Part shown: positions 1 to 10,649 of the stretch, piece after piece
Layout: every line of letters starts with the position of its first letter
Numbering within the stretch: the stretch's first letter is position 1
NCBI GenBank assembly: GCA_964457585.1
Contig: CAYWFU010000012.1
Location: 1 to 56,284 of the forward strand
Direction of reading: 5' to 3'
DNA: 56,284 nt
From: CAYWFU01 sp964457585
GTDB lineage: Bacteria > JACRDZ01
Made by a program: the position numbers and the translations under genes
Notes under the pieces: model-generated
What the model saw: only the letters and a program-made list of their open reading frames with translations
The model's database searches: none
What the model was told of the DNA's origin: nothing

Positions 1-3000
1 GGTAGTAATCCAAATTTAATAGAATTGCCAGATGGTAATATTGTATTAGCATATAAAGAGGAAAATGGAATTAATAAAGCATGGAAATATGTAATACCAG
101 GTACAGGTCAGGGCATTGCATCAATAGGTAATGAGACTAATATAGACAATGCAAATATGATATGGCTGGATAGTAAGTTATATCAAGTCTGGGGAGAAAA
201 AGATGAATCTGGATATAGGTTATATAAAGCAGAAATAGGCGGGCAAACAATTGGTAATACATTATACAAGTATGAAACTACAATATCTTTAGCATCTTAT
301 GAGAAGATAAATTTTGATAAAGATTTAATTCGGTTAACAACACCAGGAAATTATTTGATAGAAGCAGAATTAAAGTCTAATTCAGGACAGAAATTAGATT
401 TTACACAGGAAGAAATAAATGTTTTGCCAGCATCAGGAATAAGTGTGGAACTTTTTACAACTGTAAGCAATCAGCAGTCAGAAAATAGTAATATATTTAA
501 ACCTGGTGAAAATATTACTATAAGCGCTGTAGTAACAAATAAAGGGCAGGATACATATTCAGGCAGAGTAAGAATATTTAAAAATGATTTAGAAATATAT
601 GGAGAAGACATTACTCTTCAACCAGCACAAATATACGTATGCAGTACAAATACACTTGCAGATGAGAATTTTACACTTCGAGTAACAGCAAATCCAGAAA
701 TAGTTAGAAATATAGAAATAGTAAAGCCAGAGATGCAAACCTATCTGGATTGTCCTGCTATAGCAGGGAATGGTATTAATCCAATTTATTTAAGAATATA
801 TAATCCAACGAAGATGGAGATGAATATACAAGTAAAAGATGTTAATGGGTTGATGAGTGGATGGGTTGATGGGAATATACAGGTAACACTAAAACCACAG
901 GAATGGACGATTATCCAGAAAGAATTAAATATTATAAATGATACAAAAATAGTTATTAAAATTACCGGTGATATTGAAAAAACTATAGAAAAAATAATAA
1001 AGTTTGGGGAGAAACTAGATATAAGAATAAATGCAGCGCAAAAATATAGAGAAGGGCAAATAAATATTCCATATATATTAAAAAATATTGGGGATATGGA
1101 TATTGATGGAGAGATAAAGATAGAAGTAGACACGCAAAATTTTGCGTCTGTACAGAAGACAGAAGAAATATTTGTAGAGAAAGAAAAAGAAAATGAATAT
1201 CAATTTGTAACAGAATTAACAAAAGGAAAATATAAATTTAAAATTAAGTATGATGATTTAGATAGCACTGATCAGGAAATAGATGTTGTTCCAGATGAAG
1301 ATGTAAAATTTGAAAATATAAAAATCCAGAAAAATTTTGATGGATTAATCCCAATAAATTTTGAAATAAATAATACTGGTTATTCAAATATAGGCGGACA
1401 GGTAAGAATTGATGCGGGATTCGCTCAGGAAACAAGAGGAGTGGATATAGGAAGCGGAGATAAACAATTGTATACGTTCCAGTTTAATCCTGGATTTGCA
1501 AATGAAAGCACATATCCATTAAAAATCACATTAGAAGGAGGAAGTGGATATATAAAGACATATGAAACAACACTATCAATAGGTAAGCCAGAATATACAA
1601 TACAGCCAATAACATTGACAAGAGAATATACAGCAGGTGAAAATGGAAGTTTTAATTTTAGAATAAAAAATACAGGAGACAGGATAGGACAGGCAAAATT
1701 AAATATAAATGCAGGTTCATTCTATAAAACTACAAAAGAAATAGTACTGTTATCAGGGGAAGAAAAAGAAGAAAATATTAATTTTATAGTACCTGATGAT
1801 ATAAATTTAGGTGAGTATACGATAGAAATAAAAGCTGAAGGACAAAATGAGCCATCCATTACTCCGATAAAAGTTAAAGGATTAGAATTAGAAATAACAT
1901 CGGAATTAAATCAAAAAGCTTATAATATAGGTGATACATTAAAATTATCAATAAATATAACAAACCTCAATACAAAAGTAATCCCACAATTATATTGTAA
2001 AATAAAATATGATACTACTCAATTGGAACAAAGCCTGACAATGACAACCACAACAGAAAAATTGGATTATTATATAAATTTAAACAAAATTACAGGGGCT
2101 AAACTATTTATTGGTATTTATAATTCAAAAACAAATAGGTCAATTTATTTAAATGAATTATATGTATATGAAATCAAGGATTTGATAAATATTATACTTG
2201 ATAAGCAAGTTTATTCAGCAGGAGAAAATGTTTTAATAGATTTACAAAATGCATTAAAAGGAGAAATAACTTTAAATGGTCCGAATAACTGGCAATGGAA
2301 TGGAAATATTGAAATAGGGAAAAGATATATAAACATGGAATTAAGTGACAAAACAGTTAGCGGCAGATATTTTATTCACTATAATTTCAAGCCGGATAAT
2401 TCACAAGAAGAATATACAGGAGATATAGCATTTGACATAGCAGGAATAAAGTTAGAAATAGAGCAGTCAATTTTAGAAAAACAAGAATATTATCCGGATG
2501 AAGAAATAAGAGGGAAGATACTTGTAAAAAGCAATAAGGGAGTAAATGTGAAATTTGTAAGCTGGATAAAAGATTCTGAAGGCAACACGGAAATGTTAGC
2601 TACAAATTATTTTGGTTTATATGAAGGAAATAATTGGATTGAATATAAAGGAATATTAAAAACAGATAGATCTGGAATACATGAAGTAATTTATTTATTT
2701 CAGGATAAGGAAACTAATAATGGACTGGCTGGCGGAGCAAATAATATAGAAGTTGGTAAAATAAATTTAAGCGGAATAAAATTGGATAAACAAGAATATG
2801 ATTATGGAGATGAAACTGTACAACTTAATACTTATATATATTGTACAAATGGAGCAAAAGGTGATCTGGAAATTAAATTAGACACATCAATAATAAAACA
2901 AACAACAGTTGAAGGGAATGGATTTATATTAGATACAACTTTATTAACGCAAGATAATATTTCTCATGGAAAACATTTAATACAGGCAAGAATAAAAGCA

Positions 3001-6000
3001 GACGGACTAATAAGTGAAAGACAGGCAGGAATAGATTATGGGATAAAACTGCCAGATTTAGTAATAAAAAATGTGGAATTTGGCAGTACTGAGATAGATC
3101 AATATGGTAAAGGGTATAAGTTATTAAAAATTGAAATTGTAAAAGAACGGGAATTGGCAGCGAGAAATATATTAATAAAAGTAGAGACGCAAAATTTTGC
3201 GTCTCTACAGAACATTGGAGAAGTGATTATATCTGAGCTTATTGAAAATGGCGCAAATGCACAGGTAGCGATACCTTTAGATCTTTCAATCTTCAGCCTT
3301 TCGCCTTCATCCTTCAGCCTTAAAATCAGTGTTGATCCTGAAAATACAATAAAAGAATATGATGAAACTAATAATATATTGGAGAAGGAATTTATAATAC
3401 CAAACAGTCCAACATTACAGGCATTATCAGAGATTACAAACCAAAAATATATAAAAATTCAGGGCACAGCATTACAGAATAGTAAAGTAAAAATATATAG
3501 AAATGGGGAATTTATAGGTTATGCATACGCAGATAGCAGCGGCAACTTTGAATATATTGTAGAACTTGCTGATGGAGAAAATAAAATCAGCGCAGTTACT
3601 TATACGCAAGAAGGAGAAAGCGGATATATATCAGAAATACTGCTGGTAATTTATAATAAGACATCGCCAGAGTCAGTAAAATTGCAGGGTGAATCAAAGA
3701 ATGGAGTTTGTTTTCTATATTGGACACAAAGTATAGCAGAAGATTTAGCTGGATATAGAATTTATAGAAAACAAAAATTAAGCGAAAATTTTCAATATAC
3801 AAATTATGAAATTATCAATCAAGAATTACTAACACAAACATATTTTTATGATTCAAGTGTAGAGAACAATAATGAATATTACTACATAATAACATGTATG
3901 GATAATGCAGGGAATGAAAGCAGATATTCAAATGAAGTTCGACTCATACCTCAAATAGAAATAGAGATAAATATCAGTCAGGAAATAAATATTGAACAGA
4001 AGAGGATGCTTGTATACAGCTTAAGAAATCTGGGGCAGGATACAACCCAAACAAAATTATTAAATACAATAGTTAATGTATTAGAAAACGAAAAAGCAAA
4101 ATCAATGACTACAATCTGCCAGAAAGAATTTATGGAAGAATTGCGATCAAATCAATATGCGCAATATTTAATTGATAATACAATAGAAACAGGTCAGGAA
4201 ACAAATAAAACTGCATGTGAAAAATGCGGAGAAAAATGCTGGTTAAATTGGAAAATAGATGAACTTTGCGGAGCTGTATATAGAGGAAGCGGAATAGTAA
4301 TACTTAAAAATTCATGGCAGATATTGCCTATAAATACGTATTTTAAAGATATGTTTGGAATAGATACAAATCAGTATGGTGCAGAAAAAAATTATTATTT
4401 AAATATAATCAATCCCGATTGGGCAGAAGAAATACCAGATAATATACAAATAAGAAGTAAAATATTTAAAGTAATACCAAAAACATGTGAAGTTACAGGG
4501 CTAATAAAAGATACAACAATGATAACAGATAATGAATTCCCCGCAATACTTGCAAATAACTATGGAAAAGGGAAAGCAGTATTATTCACATTCCTGCCAA
4601 AGATAGTAAATAATGAACAGGAGCAAATAACAGAAAGATTAATGCAAAAAGCAATAAATTATGTTCAGCCAAAAGAGATAATAATAAATCCATATACAGT
4701 AATACCAATAACAACAAAAATACAGGCTGATAAAGCAAGTGAACTTATAGTATGGGAGAATTATAATGAACAGCTAAAATTAATAAATACAGAAGGTGAT
4801 ATAACAGGTTTAAACACAATAAGATGGGATATTAATATAATGGATAGTACAGACAATAAAAAATTTAATGCAGAATATCAATTACCAGATCAAAAGGGAA
4901 TATATAACGTAGAATTGTTGACACAATACAAAACAGGAAATAAATGGCAGATATATAATACAATTCAAAAAGAACTGGAAATAGCAGAAACAACAGAAGA
5001 AAAGATAGCCAGAGTAATAACAGAGATAGAAACGAATAATATAGATTATAAAACACATTTAATAGTAAAAACATATTTATTAAATTATTTACAAGATATA
5101 CAAATAAGGGGAAAAAATACAACAGCAGAAATAGAAGAAACAATAAATAATTTATTAGCATGCATATCAATATTAAGTACATTGGAAAAAATGCTGCCTG
5201 AAGATTCTCTGAAAATAAGAAACTTACATTTAGAAATATCAACTATCTTACAGGAATTCGAAGCATTATGGGTAAAGATAAAAAATGGACAAACATCTCA
5301 ATTTGACACTTCTCTGCCAATAATTATAAATACAATACCAGAGGATAGAGATGATAATGTAAACCCGGATACAGAAATAAGGATACTCTTTTCAGAAGAA
5401 ATGGATTCAACAAGTATAAATGAAAATACAATACAGGGGATAGAAGGAGAAATACAATATAATAATAGAACAGCAGCAATTAAACCTGGAAATAAGCTGG
5501 AATATGAGAAAATATATCAGATAACAATAACAAATGAAGTAAAAGACATATTAGGAAATAGAATGGAAGCAGAAAAAAAGATTATTTTTGCAACTATTAA
5601 ATCAGACGATAATATTCCACCGCAAATTATTTTTACACAACCGCAAAATGGTGAAACAAGTGTATCAGTAGATTCTGCAATAAATGTGAAATTTAGAGAA
5701 GAAATGGATACAACAAGTATTAATGCAAATACAATATTTGTATTTGCAGTTGATAATAATCAAATAGTAAAACAGATGGATGCGCAAATTATATTTAATA
5801 ATAATGATGAAATAACGATTATTTTTCAAGAACCATTTAAATATGGAGCAGCATATGAGGCTATTATAACAACTCAAGTAAAAGATAGAGCTGGCAATAA
5901 ATTAGAACAGGATTATAAATTAATATTTTCAACGAAATCAGAGACGGATACTATTTCACCTCAAATAATATCAGTATATCCAATAAATTTGCAAAATGTT

Positions 6001-9000
6001 CCAGTAGATACTTATGTGGAAATAAAATTTTCAGAAGAGATGGATACAACAAGTATTAATGAAACTTCGTTTCAAGTAGAACAGGCTGAAGGCTTAAGGC
6101 TGAAGGTTGAAGGGAAAGTTACATATAATAATCAAACAGCAACATTTATACCCGCGAGTCCATTAGAACCTAATACAACTTATACTGTTACGATTATGAC
6201 AGGAGTAAAAGATTTAGCAGGGAATTCAATTGAAAATGAATATTCATGGATATTTACCACACAGGATAAAATTTTACCGCAGGTAATATCAATAAATCCT
6301 GCTGATGGAGAAATCAATATACCTGTAAATTCTATTATTACAGCTATATTTTCTAAAGAAATGGATGTAACAACAATAAACAAAAATACATTTTATTTGA
6401 GTAATGGGCAAGAAAGAATAACATGTTTAATCGGTTATAATAATAAACAGGCAACGCTTATTCCATATGAAAATTTAAAAAATGATACTAAATATACTGC
6501 AGCAATTACAAAAGAAGTAAAAGATATAAATGGTAATTTGTTAATGAATGATTATATATGGGATTTTAATACAGTTGATAATATTTCCCCATGGATTATA
6601 TCAATAACTCCAGAAGATGGAACAAAAGGGGTTCCTTTAGATGTAGTTATTAAAATAGGATTTTCGGAAGAGATGGATACAACGAGTATTAATTCAAATT
6701 CATTTTATTTAAATGATGGGAATAATAAAATTGAAAGTAACATAAAGTTTAATAATAGAGAGGAAGCAGTTTTAATTCCAGAAGTTTTTTTAAATAGAAA
6801 TACTAAATATTTTGTAGTTGTAACAAATGAACTTAAAGATGAATTTGGTAATTTTATTGAGATGAATTATACCGGAAATTTTATTACAGAAAATAGATGG
6901 TTAAAAATAGCAAGTGGAAAAGATCATTCATCAGGAATATTGCAGGATGGGACATTGTGGACATGGGGAGCAAATTATTCGGGTCAATTAGGTGATGGTA
7001 CAACAATTAATTATAGAAATGTGCCAATCCTGATAGAACAAAAGAAAGATTGGGTTGATATAAGTTGCGGCAGTGCACATACAGCAGCGATAAAACAGGA
7101 TGGGACATTGTGGGCTTGGGGATTAAATAGCTCTGGACAGTTAGGAGATGGATCTTTTACAAATAGAATTATCCCAAGACAAATCGGACAGGATAAAGGT
7201 TGGATAAAAGTAAGTTGCGGCAGTGCACATACAGTAGCAATAAAACAGGATGGAACATTGTGGGCTTGGGGATTAAATAACTCTGGACAATTAGGAGATG
7301 GAACAGGATATGATTTTAGAGCTTCTCCAATACAAATCGGACTGAATAAAGATTGGATAAATATAGCGTGTGGGTATGCTTATACAGCAGCAATAAAACA
7401 GGATGGGACATTGTGGGCTTGGGGCGCAAATGATTTTGGACAATTGGGAGATGGAACAAATATACTCAAACGTATTCCAACGCAAATCGGACAGGATAAA
7501 GACTGGATAAATATAGCATGTGGGTATGCTCATACAGCAGCAATAAAACAGGATGGGACATTATGGGCATGGGGATATAATATTTATGGTCAATTGGGTG
7601 ATGGAACAAATATAAGTAAAAATATTCCAATACAAATCGTCCAGGATAAAGACTGGATAAATATAGCATGCGGGTATGCTCATACAGCAGCAATAAAACA
7701 GGATGGGACATTATGGGCATGGGGATATAATATTTATGGTCAATTGGGTGATGGAACAAATATAAGTAAAAATATTCCAATACTAATTGGACAGGATAAA
7801 AATCTGGTAGATATAATAAGTTGTGGAGAATATCATACAATAGCAATAAAACAGGATGGAACATTGATGGCGTGGGGAGGAAATGGGTATGGACAACTTG
7901 GTGATGGAACAATTGGAAATAAATCCGTGCCAGATACAACTAAACCTCAAATTTTATTAACTAATCCAATAAATAATGCACAAAATACACCTGTAAATAC
8001 AAATATAAAGGTTACTTTTTCAGAAATAATGGATACTTCAACTATAAATGAAAATACTTTTTATATCGATGATGGAAAAAATAAAATTTCTGGAATGATT
8101 GGTTATAATGGAGCAGAAGCTATATTTACACCAAAAAGTTATTTAGAGGCTGATATAAAATATACAGCAACACTTACAACACAAATAAAAGATTTAAGTG
8201 GTAATGCAATAGCAGGAAATTATATCTGGAATTTTGGAACTCAGGATCTTTTACCTCCGGAAGTTCTAATGGTAAACCCAACTGAAAATGATATACAGGT
8301 GGATACAAAAACAGATATAAAAATTATATTTTCAGATGAAATAGATAGTACAAGTATAAATCAAAATACGATTAATATTAGTGATGGAATCAATAAAGTA
8401 TCATGTAAGATAATTAAGTTATTAAAAAGAGTAATATTAATTCCAATAGAAAAATTAAATATAAATACTGAATATATTGTGATGATTTCTCAAGAGATAA
8501 AAGATAAATCTGGTAATAAAATGCAAGATGATTTTTTTTATACATTTACTACCGGTGAGGATATCTCAGATACTGCATGGAAAATATTTTCAGGAGGGAA
8601 CGGTCATGTTTTAGCAATAAAACAGGATGGGACATTGTGGGCTTGGGGATTAAATAACTCAGGACAGTTAGGCGATGGAACTAATATGGATAGAATTATT
8701 CCAACACCAATCAGACAGGATAAAGATTGGATAAATGTGGCGTGTGGGTATATTCATACAGCAGCAATAAAACAGGATGGGACATTATGGGCTTGGGGAG
8801 CAAATAACTCAGGACAGTTAGGCGATGGAACTAATATGGATAGAATTATTCCAACACCAATCGGACAGGATAAAGATTGGATAAATATAGCGTGTGGTTA
8901 TACTCATACAATAGCAATAAAACAGGATGGGACATTATGGGCTTGGGGATTAAATAGCTCTGGACAGTTAGGTGATGGAACTTATACAAATAGAATTATT

Positions 9001-10641
9001 CCAATACCAATCGGACAGGATAAAGATTGGATAAATATAGCATGCGGTAATGATTATACTGTAGCAATAAAACAAAATGGTACATTATGGGCATGGGGAT
9101 TTAATTTATATGGTCAATTAGGAGATGGAACAATAAATTATGAAAATTCTCCAATACAAATAGGACTGAATAAAGACTGGATAAAAGTAAGTTGTGGCAG
9201 TGCGCATACAGTAGCAATAAAACAGGATGGGACATTATGGGCTTGGGGAGCAAATAACTCTGGACAATTAGGAGATGGAACTTATACAAATAGAATTATT
9301 CCAACAAAAATTAGACAGGATAAAGACTGGGGAGAAATAAGTTGTGGCAGTGCGCATACAGCAGCAATAAAACAGGATGGGACATTATGGACCTGGGGAT
9401 ATAATTTTTATGGCCAATTGGGAGACGGAACTAATCAAAATAAAAATAAACCAACATTAATTAGAGATTTTTTTAAAATAATAGGCGGGGGGATATCACA
9501 TAGTATAATATTAAAAACAGATAATACATATTCTATTTGGGGTGGAAATGAATTTGGACAATTAGGAGATGGAACAAATATAAATACAACATTACCTAAA
9601 CAAAAAGTAAAATGGTTGAAAGTTAGCTGTGGAACAAATTTTACTTTAGGGCTAAAAAATGATGGGACATTGTGGGTATGGGGATTGTGGACATTGGAAT
9701 CTGGACAATTAGCAGGCGGGACACCAACATCATTTGATAAAACTAATTATTGGAAAACAATTAGTATGGGAAATTATCATAATATTGGGATAAAAGCAGA
9801 TAGTTCTTTATGGGCATGGGGATTAAATAATTATGGACAACTTGGTGACCAGACTTATGAGAATAAAAATATTCAGATTAAAATAAGTGAAAATAAAAAT
9901 TGGGAAAATGTATTTAGCAGCGGTAATCATAATATTGCATTACGGACAGATAAATCAATATGGGCATGGGGCGCAAATGATTATGGACAATTAGGAGATG
10001 GTACCTGGGGGAATAAAAATTCACCAGTAATAATCGGCAGTACTAAAGATTGGGAATTTATTGCCTGTGGTAAAAACAATACAGCAGGAATAAAACAGAA
10101 TGGGACATTATGGACCTGGGGATGCAATGATTATGGACAATTGGGAGATAGTACATATATAAGTAAAAACATACCTGTACAAATTGGTAATGATGCAAAT
10201 TGGAAAGTAATTTTATGCGGCGAAAATCATATAATAGCAATAAAACAGGATGGGACATTATGGGCATGGGGTACAAATGATTATGGACAACTAGGAGATG
10301 GTACAAATATAAACAAAAATATTCCAACATTGATAAATAGTGATAAAAATTGGAAAATAATATCAACCGGAAATAACCATATAGCAGCAATAAAACAGGA
10401 TGGGACATTATGGGCATGGGGCGCAAATGATTATGGACAATTGGGAGATGGAACAAATATAAATAAATATTTACCAACGCAGATAAGTTTAGATCAAAAT
10501 TGGGAATTGGCAGGTTGTGGAAAGAATCATACAATTGCAGTTAAAACAGATGGAACTATCTGGTCATTTGGCAATAACTGGGATGGGCAGTTAGGTGATG
10601 GAACATATGAAAATAAATTTATACCAATTAAAATAAAGTAG
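1..10641 (+). CDS. Giant secreted Ig-like/CARDB/FN3/RCC1 multidomain protein, 5' partial
   Basis: The frame is open from base 1, so the N-terminus lies upstream; 3546 residues are visible. Residues 1 to about 1140 are tandem CARDB-like/Ig-like beta domains. A fibronectin type III domain follows (about 1222-1320), then a region resembling a glutamine-amidotransferase-like fold with a Cys cluster CEKCGEKC (about 1329-1560), and a helical linker (about 1657-1765). Five SbsA-type Big_5 Ig domains with the SEEMDTTSIN signature run to about 2297. Next come seven RCC1 blades (WAWG..GQLGDGT), two more Big_5 domains and fourteen more blades up to the C-terminus. RCC1 blades fold into seven-bladed propellers, so 7 plus 14 implies three propellers. 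No catalytic site or sorting signal is visible. It is probably an adhesin or surface scaffold (inference). The next gene follows 8 bases downstream. Several dispersed repeats are embedded in frame. Confidence 0.85.
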   Translation, partial: GSNPNLIELPDGNIVLAYKEENGINKAWKYVIPGTGQGIASIGNETNIDNANMIWLDSKLYQVWGEKDESGYRLYKAEIGGQTIGNTLYKYETTISLASYEKINFDKDLIRLTTPGNYLIEAELKSNSGQKLDFTQEEINVLPASGISVELFTTVSNQQSENSNIFKPGENITISAVVTNKGQDTYSGRVRIFKNDLEIYGEDITLQPAQIYVCSTNTLADENFTLRVTANPEIVRNIEIVKPEMQTYLDCPAIAGNGINPIYLRIYNPTKMEMNIQVKDVNGLMSGWVDGNIQVTLKPQEWTIIQKELNIINDTKIVIKITGDIEKTIEKIIKFGEKLDIRINAAQKYREGQINIPYILKNIGDMDIDGEIKIEVDTQNFASVQKTEEIFVEKEKENEYQFVTELTKGKYKFKIKYDDLDSTDQEIDVVPDEDVKFENIKIQKNFDGLIPINFEINNTGYSNIGGQVRIDAGFAQETRGVDIGSGDKQLYTFQFNPGFANESTYPLKITLEGGSGYIKTYETTLSIGKPEYTIQPITLTREYTAGENGSFNFRIKNTGDRIGQAKLNINAGSFYKTTKEIVLLSGEEKEENINFIVPDDINLGEYTIEIKAEGQNEPSITPIKVKGLELEITSELNQKAYNIGDTLKLSINITNLNTKVIPQLYCKIKYDTTQLEQSLTMTTTTEKLDYYINLNKITGAKLFIGIYNSKTNRSIYLNELYVYEIKDLINIILDKQVYSAGENVLIDLQNALKGEITLNGPNNWQWNGNIEIGKRYINMELSDKTVSGRYFIHYNFKPDNSQEEYTGDIAFDIAGIKLEIEQSILEKQEYYPDEEIRGKILVKSNKGVNVKFVSWIKDSEGNTEMLATNYFGLYEGNNWIEYKGILKTDRSGIHEVIYLFQDKETNNGLAGGANNIEVGKINLSGIKLDKQEYDYGDETVQLNTYIYCTNGAKGDLEIKLDTSIIKQTTVEGNGFILDTTLLTQDNISHGKHLIQARIKADGLISERQAGIDYGIKLPDLVIKNVEFGSTEIDQYGKGYKLLKIEIVKERELAARNILIKVETQNFASLQNIGEVIISELIENGANAQVAIPLDLSIFSLSPSSFSLKISVDPENTIKEYDETNNILEKEFIIPNSPTLQALSEITNQKYIKIQGTALQNSKVKIYRNGEFIGYAYADSSGNFEYIVELADGENKISAVTYTQEGESGYISEILLVIYNKTSPESVKLQGESKNGVCFLYWTQSIAEDLAGYRIYRKQKLSENFQYTNYEIINQELLTQTYFYDSSVENNNEYYYIITCMDNAGNESRYSNEVRLIPQIEIEINISQEINIEQKRMLVYSLRNLGQDTTQTKLLNTIVNVLENEKAKSMTTICQKEFMEELRSNQYAQYLIDNTIETGQETNKTACEKCGEKCWLNWKIDELCGAVYRGSGIVILKNSWQILPINTYFKDMFGIDTNQYGAEKNYYLNIINPDWAEEIPDNIQIRSKIFKVIPKTCEVTGLIKDTTMITDNEFPAILANNYGKGKAVLFTFLPKIVNNEQEQITERLMQKAINYVQPKEIIINPYTVIPITTKIQADKASELIVWENYNEQLKLINTEGDITGLNTIRWDINIMDSTDNKKFNAEYQLPDQKGIYNVELLTQYKTGNKWQIYNTIQKELEIAETTEEKIARVITEIETNNIDYKTHLIVKTYLLNYLQDIQIRGKNTTAEIEETINNLLACISILSTLEKMLPEDSLKIRNLHLEISTILQEFEALWVKIKNGQTSQFDTSLPIIINTIPEDRDDNVNPDTEIRILFSEEMDSTSINENTIQGIEGEIQYNNRTAAIKPGNKLEYEKIYQITITNEVKDILGNRMEAEKKIIFATIKSDDNIPPQIIFTQPQNGETSVSVDSAINVKFREEMDTTSINANTIFVFAVDNNQIVKQMDAQIIFNNNDEITIIFQEPFKYGAAYEAIITTQVKDRAGNKLEQDYKLIFSTKSETDTISPQIISVYPINLQNVPVDTYVEIKFSEEMDTTSINETSFQVEQAEGLRLKVEGKVTYNNQTATFIPASPLEPNTTYTVTIMTGVKDLAGNSIENEYSWIFTTQDKILPQVISINPADGEINIPVNSIITAIFSKEMDVTTINKNTFYLSNGQERITCLIGYNNKQATLIPYENLKNDTKYTAAITKEVKDINGNLLMNDYIWDFNTVDNISPWIISITPEDGTKGVPLDVVIKIGFSEEMDTTSINSNSFYLNDGNNKIESNIKFNNREEAVLIPEVFLNRNTKYFVVVTNELKDEFGNFIEMNYTGNFITENRWLKIASGKDHSSGILQDGTLWTWGANYSGQLGDGTTINYRNVPILIEQKKDWVDISCGSAHTAAIKQDGTLWAWGLNSSGQLGDGSFTNRIIPRQIGQDKGWIKVSCGSAHTVAIKQDGTLWAWGLNNSGQLGDGTGYDFRASPIQIGLNKDWINIACGYAYTAAIKQDGTLWAWGANDFGQLGDGTNILKRIPTQIGQDKDWINIACGYAHTAAIKQDGTLWAWGYNIYGQLGDGTNISKNIPIQIVQDKDWINIACGYAHTAAIKQDGTLWAWGYNIYGQLGDGTNISKNIPILIGQDKNLVDIISCGEYHTIAIKQDGTLMAWGGNGYGQLGDGTIGNKSVPDTTKPQILLTNPINNAQNTPVNTNIKVTFSEIMDTSTINENTFYIDDGKNKISGMIGYNGAEAIFTPKSYLEADIKYTATLTTQIKDLSGNAIAGNYIWNFGTQDLLPPEVLMVNPTENDIQVDTKTDIKIIFSDEIDSTSINQNTINISDGINKVSCKIIKLLKRVILIPIEKLNINTEYIVMISQEIKDKSGNKMQDDFFYTFTTGEDISDTAWKIFSGGNGHVLAIKQDGTLWAWGLNNSGQLGDGTNMDRIIPTPIRQDKDWINVACGYIHTAAIKQDGTLWAWGANNSGQLGDGTNMDRIIPTPIGQDKDWINIACGYTHTIAIKQDGTLWAWGLNSSGQLGDGTYTNRIIPIPIGQDKDWINIACGNDYTVAIKQNGTLWAWGFNLYGQLGDGTINYENSPIQIGLNKDWIKVSCGSAHTVAIKQDGTLWAWGANNSGQLGDGTYTNRIIPTKIRQDKDWGEISCGSAHTAAIKQDGTLWTWGYNFYGQLGDGTNQNKNKPTLIRDFFKIIGGGISHSIILKTDNTYSIWGGNEFGQLGDGTNINTTLPKQKVKWLKVSCGTNFTLGLKNDGTLWVWGLWTLESGQLAGGTPTSFDKTNYWKTISMGNYHNIGIKADSSLWAWGLNNYGQLGDQTYENKNIQIKISENKNWENVFSSGNHNIALRTDKSIWAWGANDYGQLGDGTWGNKNSPVIIGSTKDWEFIACGKNNTAGIKQNGTLWTWGCNDYGQLGDSTYISKNIPVQIGNDANWKVILCGENHIIAIKQDGTLWAWGTNDYGQLGDGTNINKNIPTLINSDKNWKIISTGNNHIAAIKQDGTLWAWGANDYGQLGDGTNINKYLPTQISLDQNWELAGCGKNHTIAVKTDGTIWSFGNNWDGQLGDGTYENKFIPIKIK
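1126..1153. repeat. Palindromic repeat inside coding sequence, diverged copy
   Basis: Two-mismatch copy of the 28-bp palindrome with half-site GTAGAGACGCAAAA. It is read in frame as VDTQNFASVQ in a CARDB-like domain of the giant exoprotein. Confidence 0.75.
3181..3208. repeat. Palindromic repeat inside coding sequence, exact copy
   Basis: Perfect 28-bp palindrome (half-site GTAGAGACGCAAAA) identical to the intergenic copy at 28597-28624. It is translated as VETQNFASLQ within a CARDB domain of the giant exoprotein. Confidence 0.9.
6085..6117. repeat. In-frame low-complexity repeat in a Big_5 domain
   Basis: The word GCTGAAGG recurs with small changes and codes for AEGLRLKVEG, which interrupts the third Big_5 domain relative to its sister domains. 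The same word occurs in the hairpin element at 19071-19149. Confidence 0.55.
6895..7930 (+). repeat. RCC1 repeat block 1 (seven blades of about 50 codons)
   Basis: Seven occurrences of the RCC1 core GQLGDG, each preceded by an AIKQDGTLWAWG-like strand. Blades 5 and 6 (7501-7650 and 7651-7800) differ at one base over their first 133 positions, which indicates a recent tandem duplication with a 150-bp period. Confidence 0.9.
8570..10638 (+). repeat. RCC1 repeat block 2 (fourteen blades)
   Basis: Fourteen RCC1 blades. The usual GQDKDW linker is absent between blades 7 and 8 (near 9610), which fits a boundary between two seven-bladed propellers. Blades 1 and 2 share long stretches of near-identical DNA around 8650-8750 and 8800-8900. 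Confidence 0.85.
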
Positions 10642-10649
10642 GAGATAGT

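Noticed and set aside
7466..7939. Long open frames on the minus strand opposite the RCC1 repeats (also near 9101 and 10058)
   Set aside because: They repeat the pattern MSHPVLLLLY because they mirror the RCC1 codons; no ribosome site and no family.
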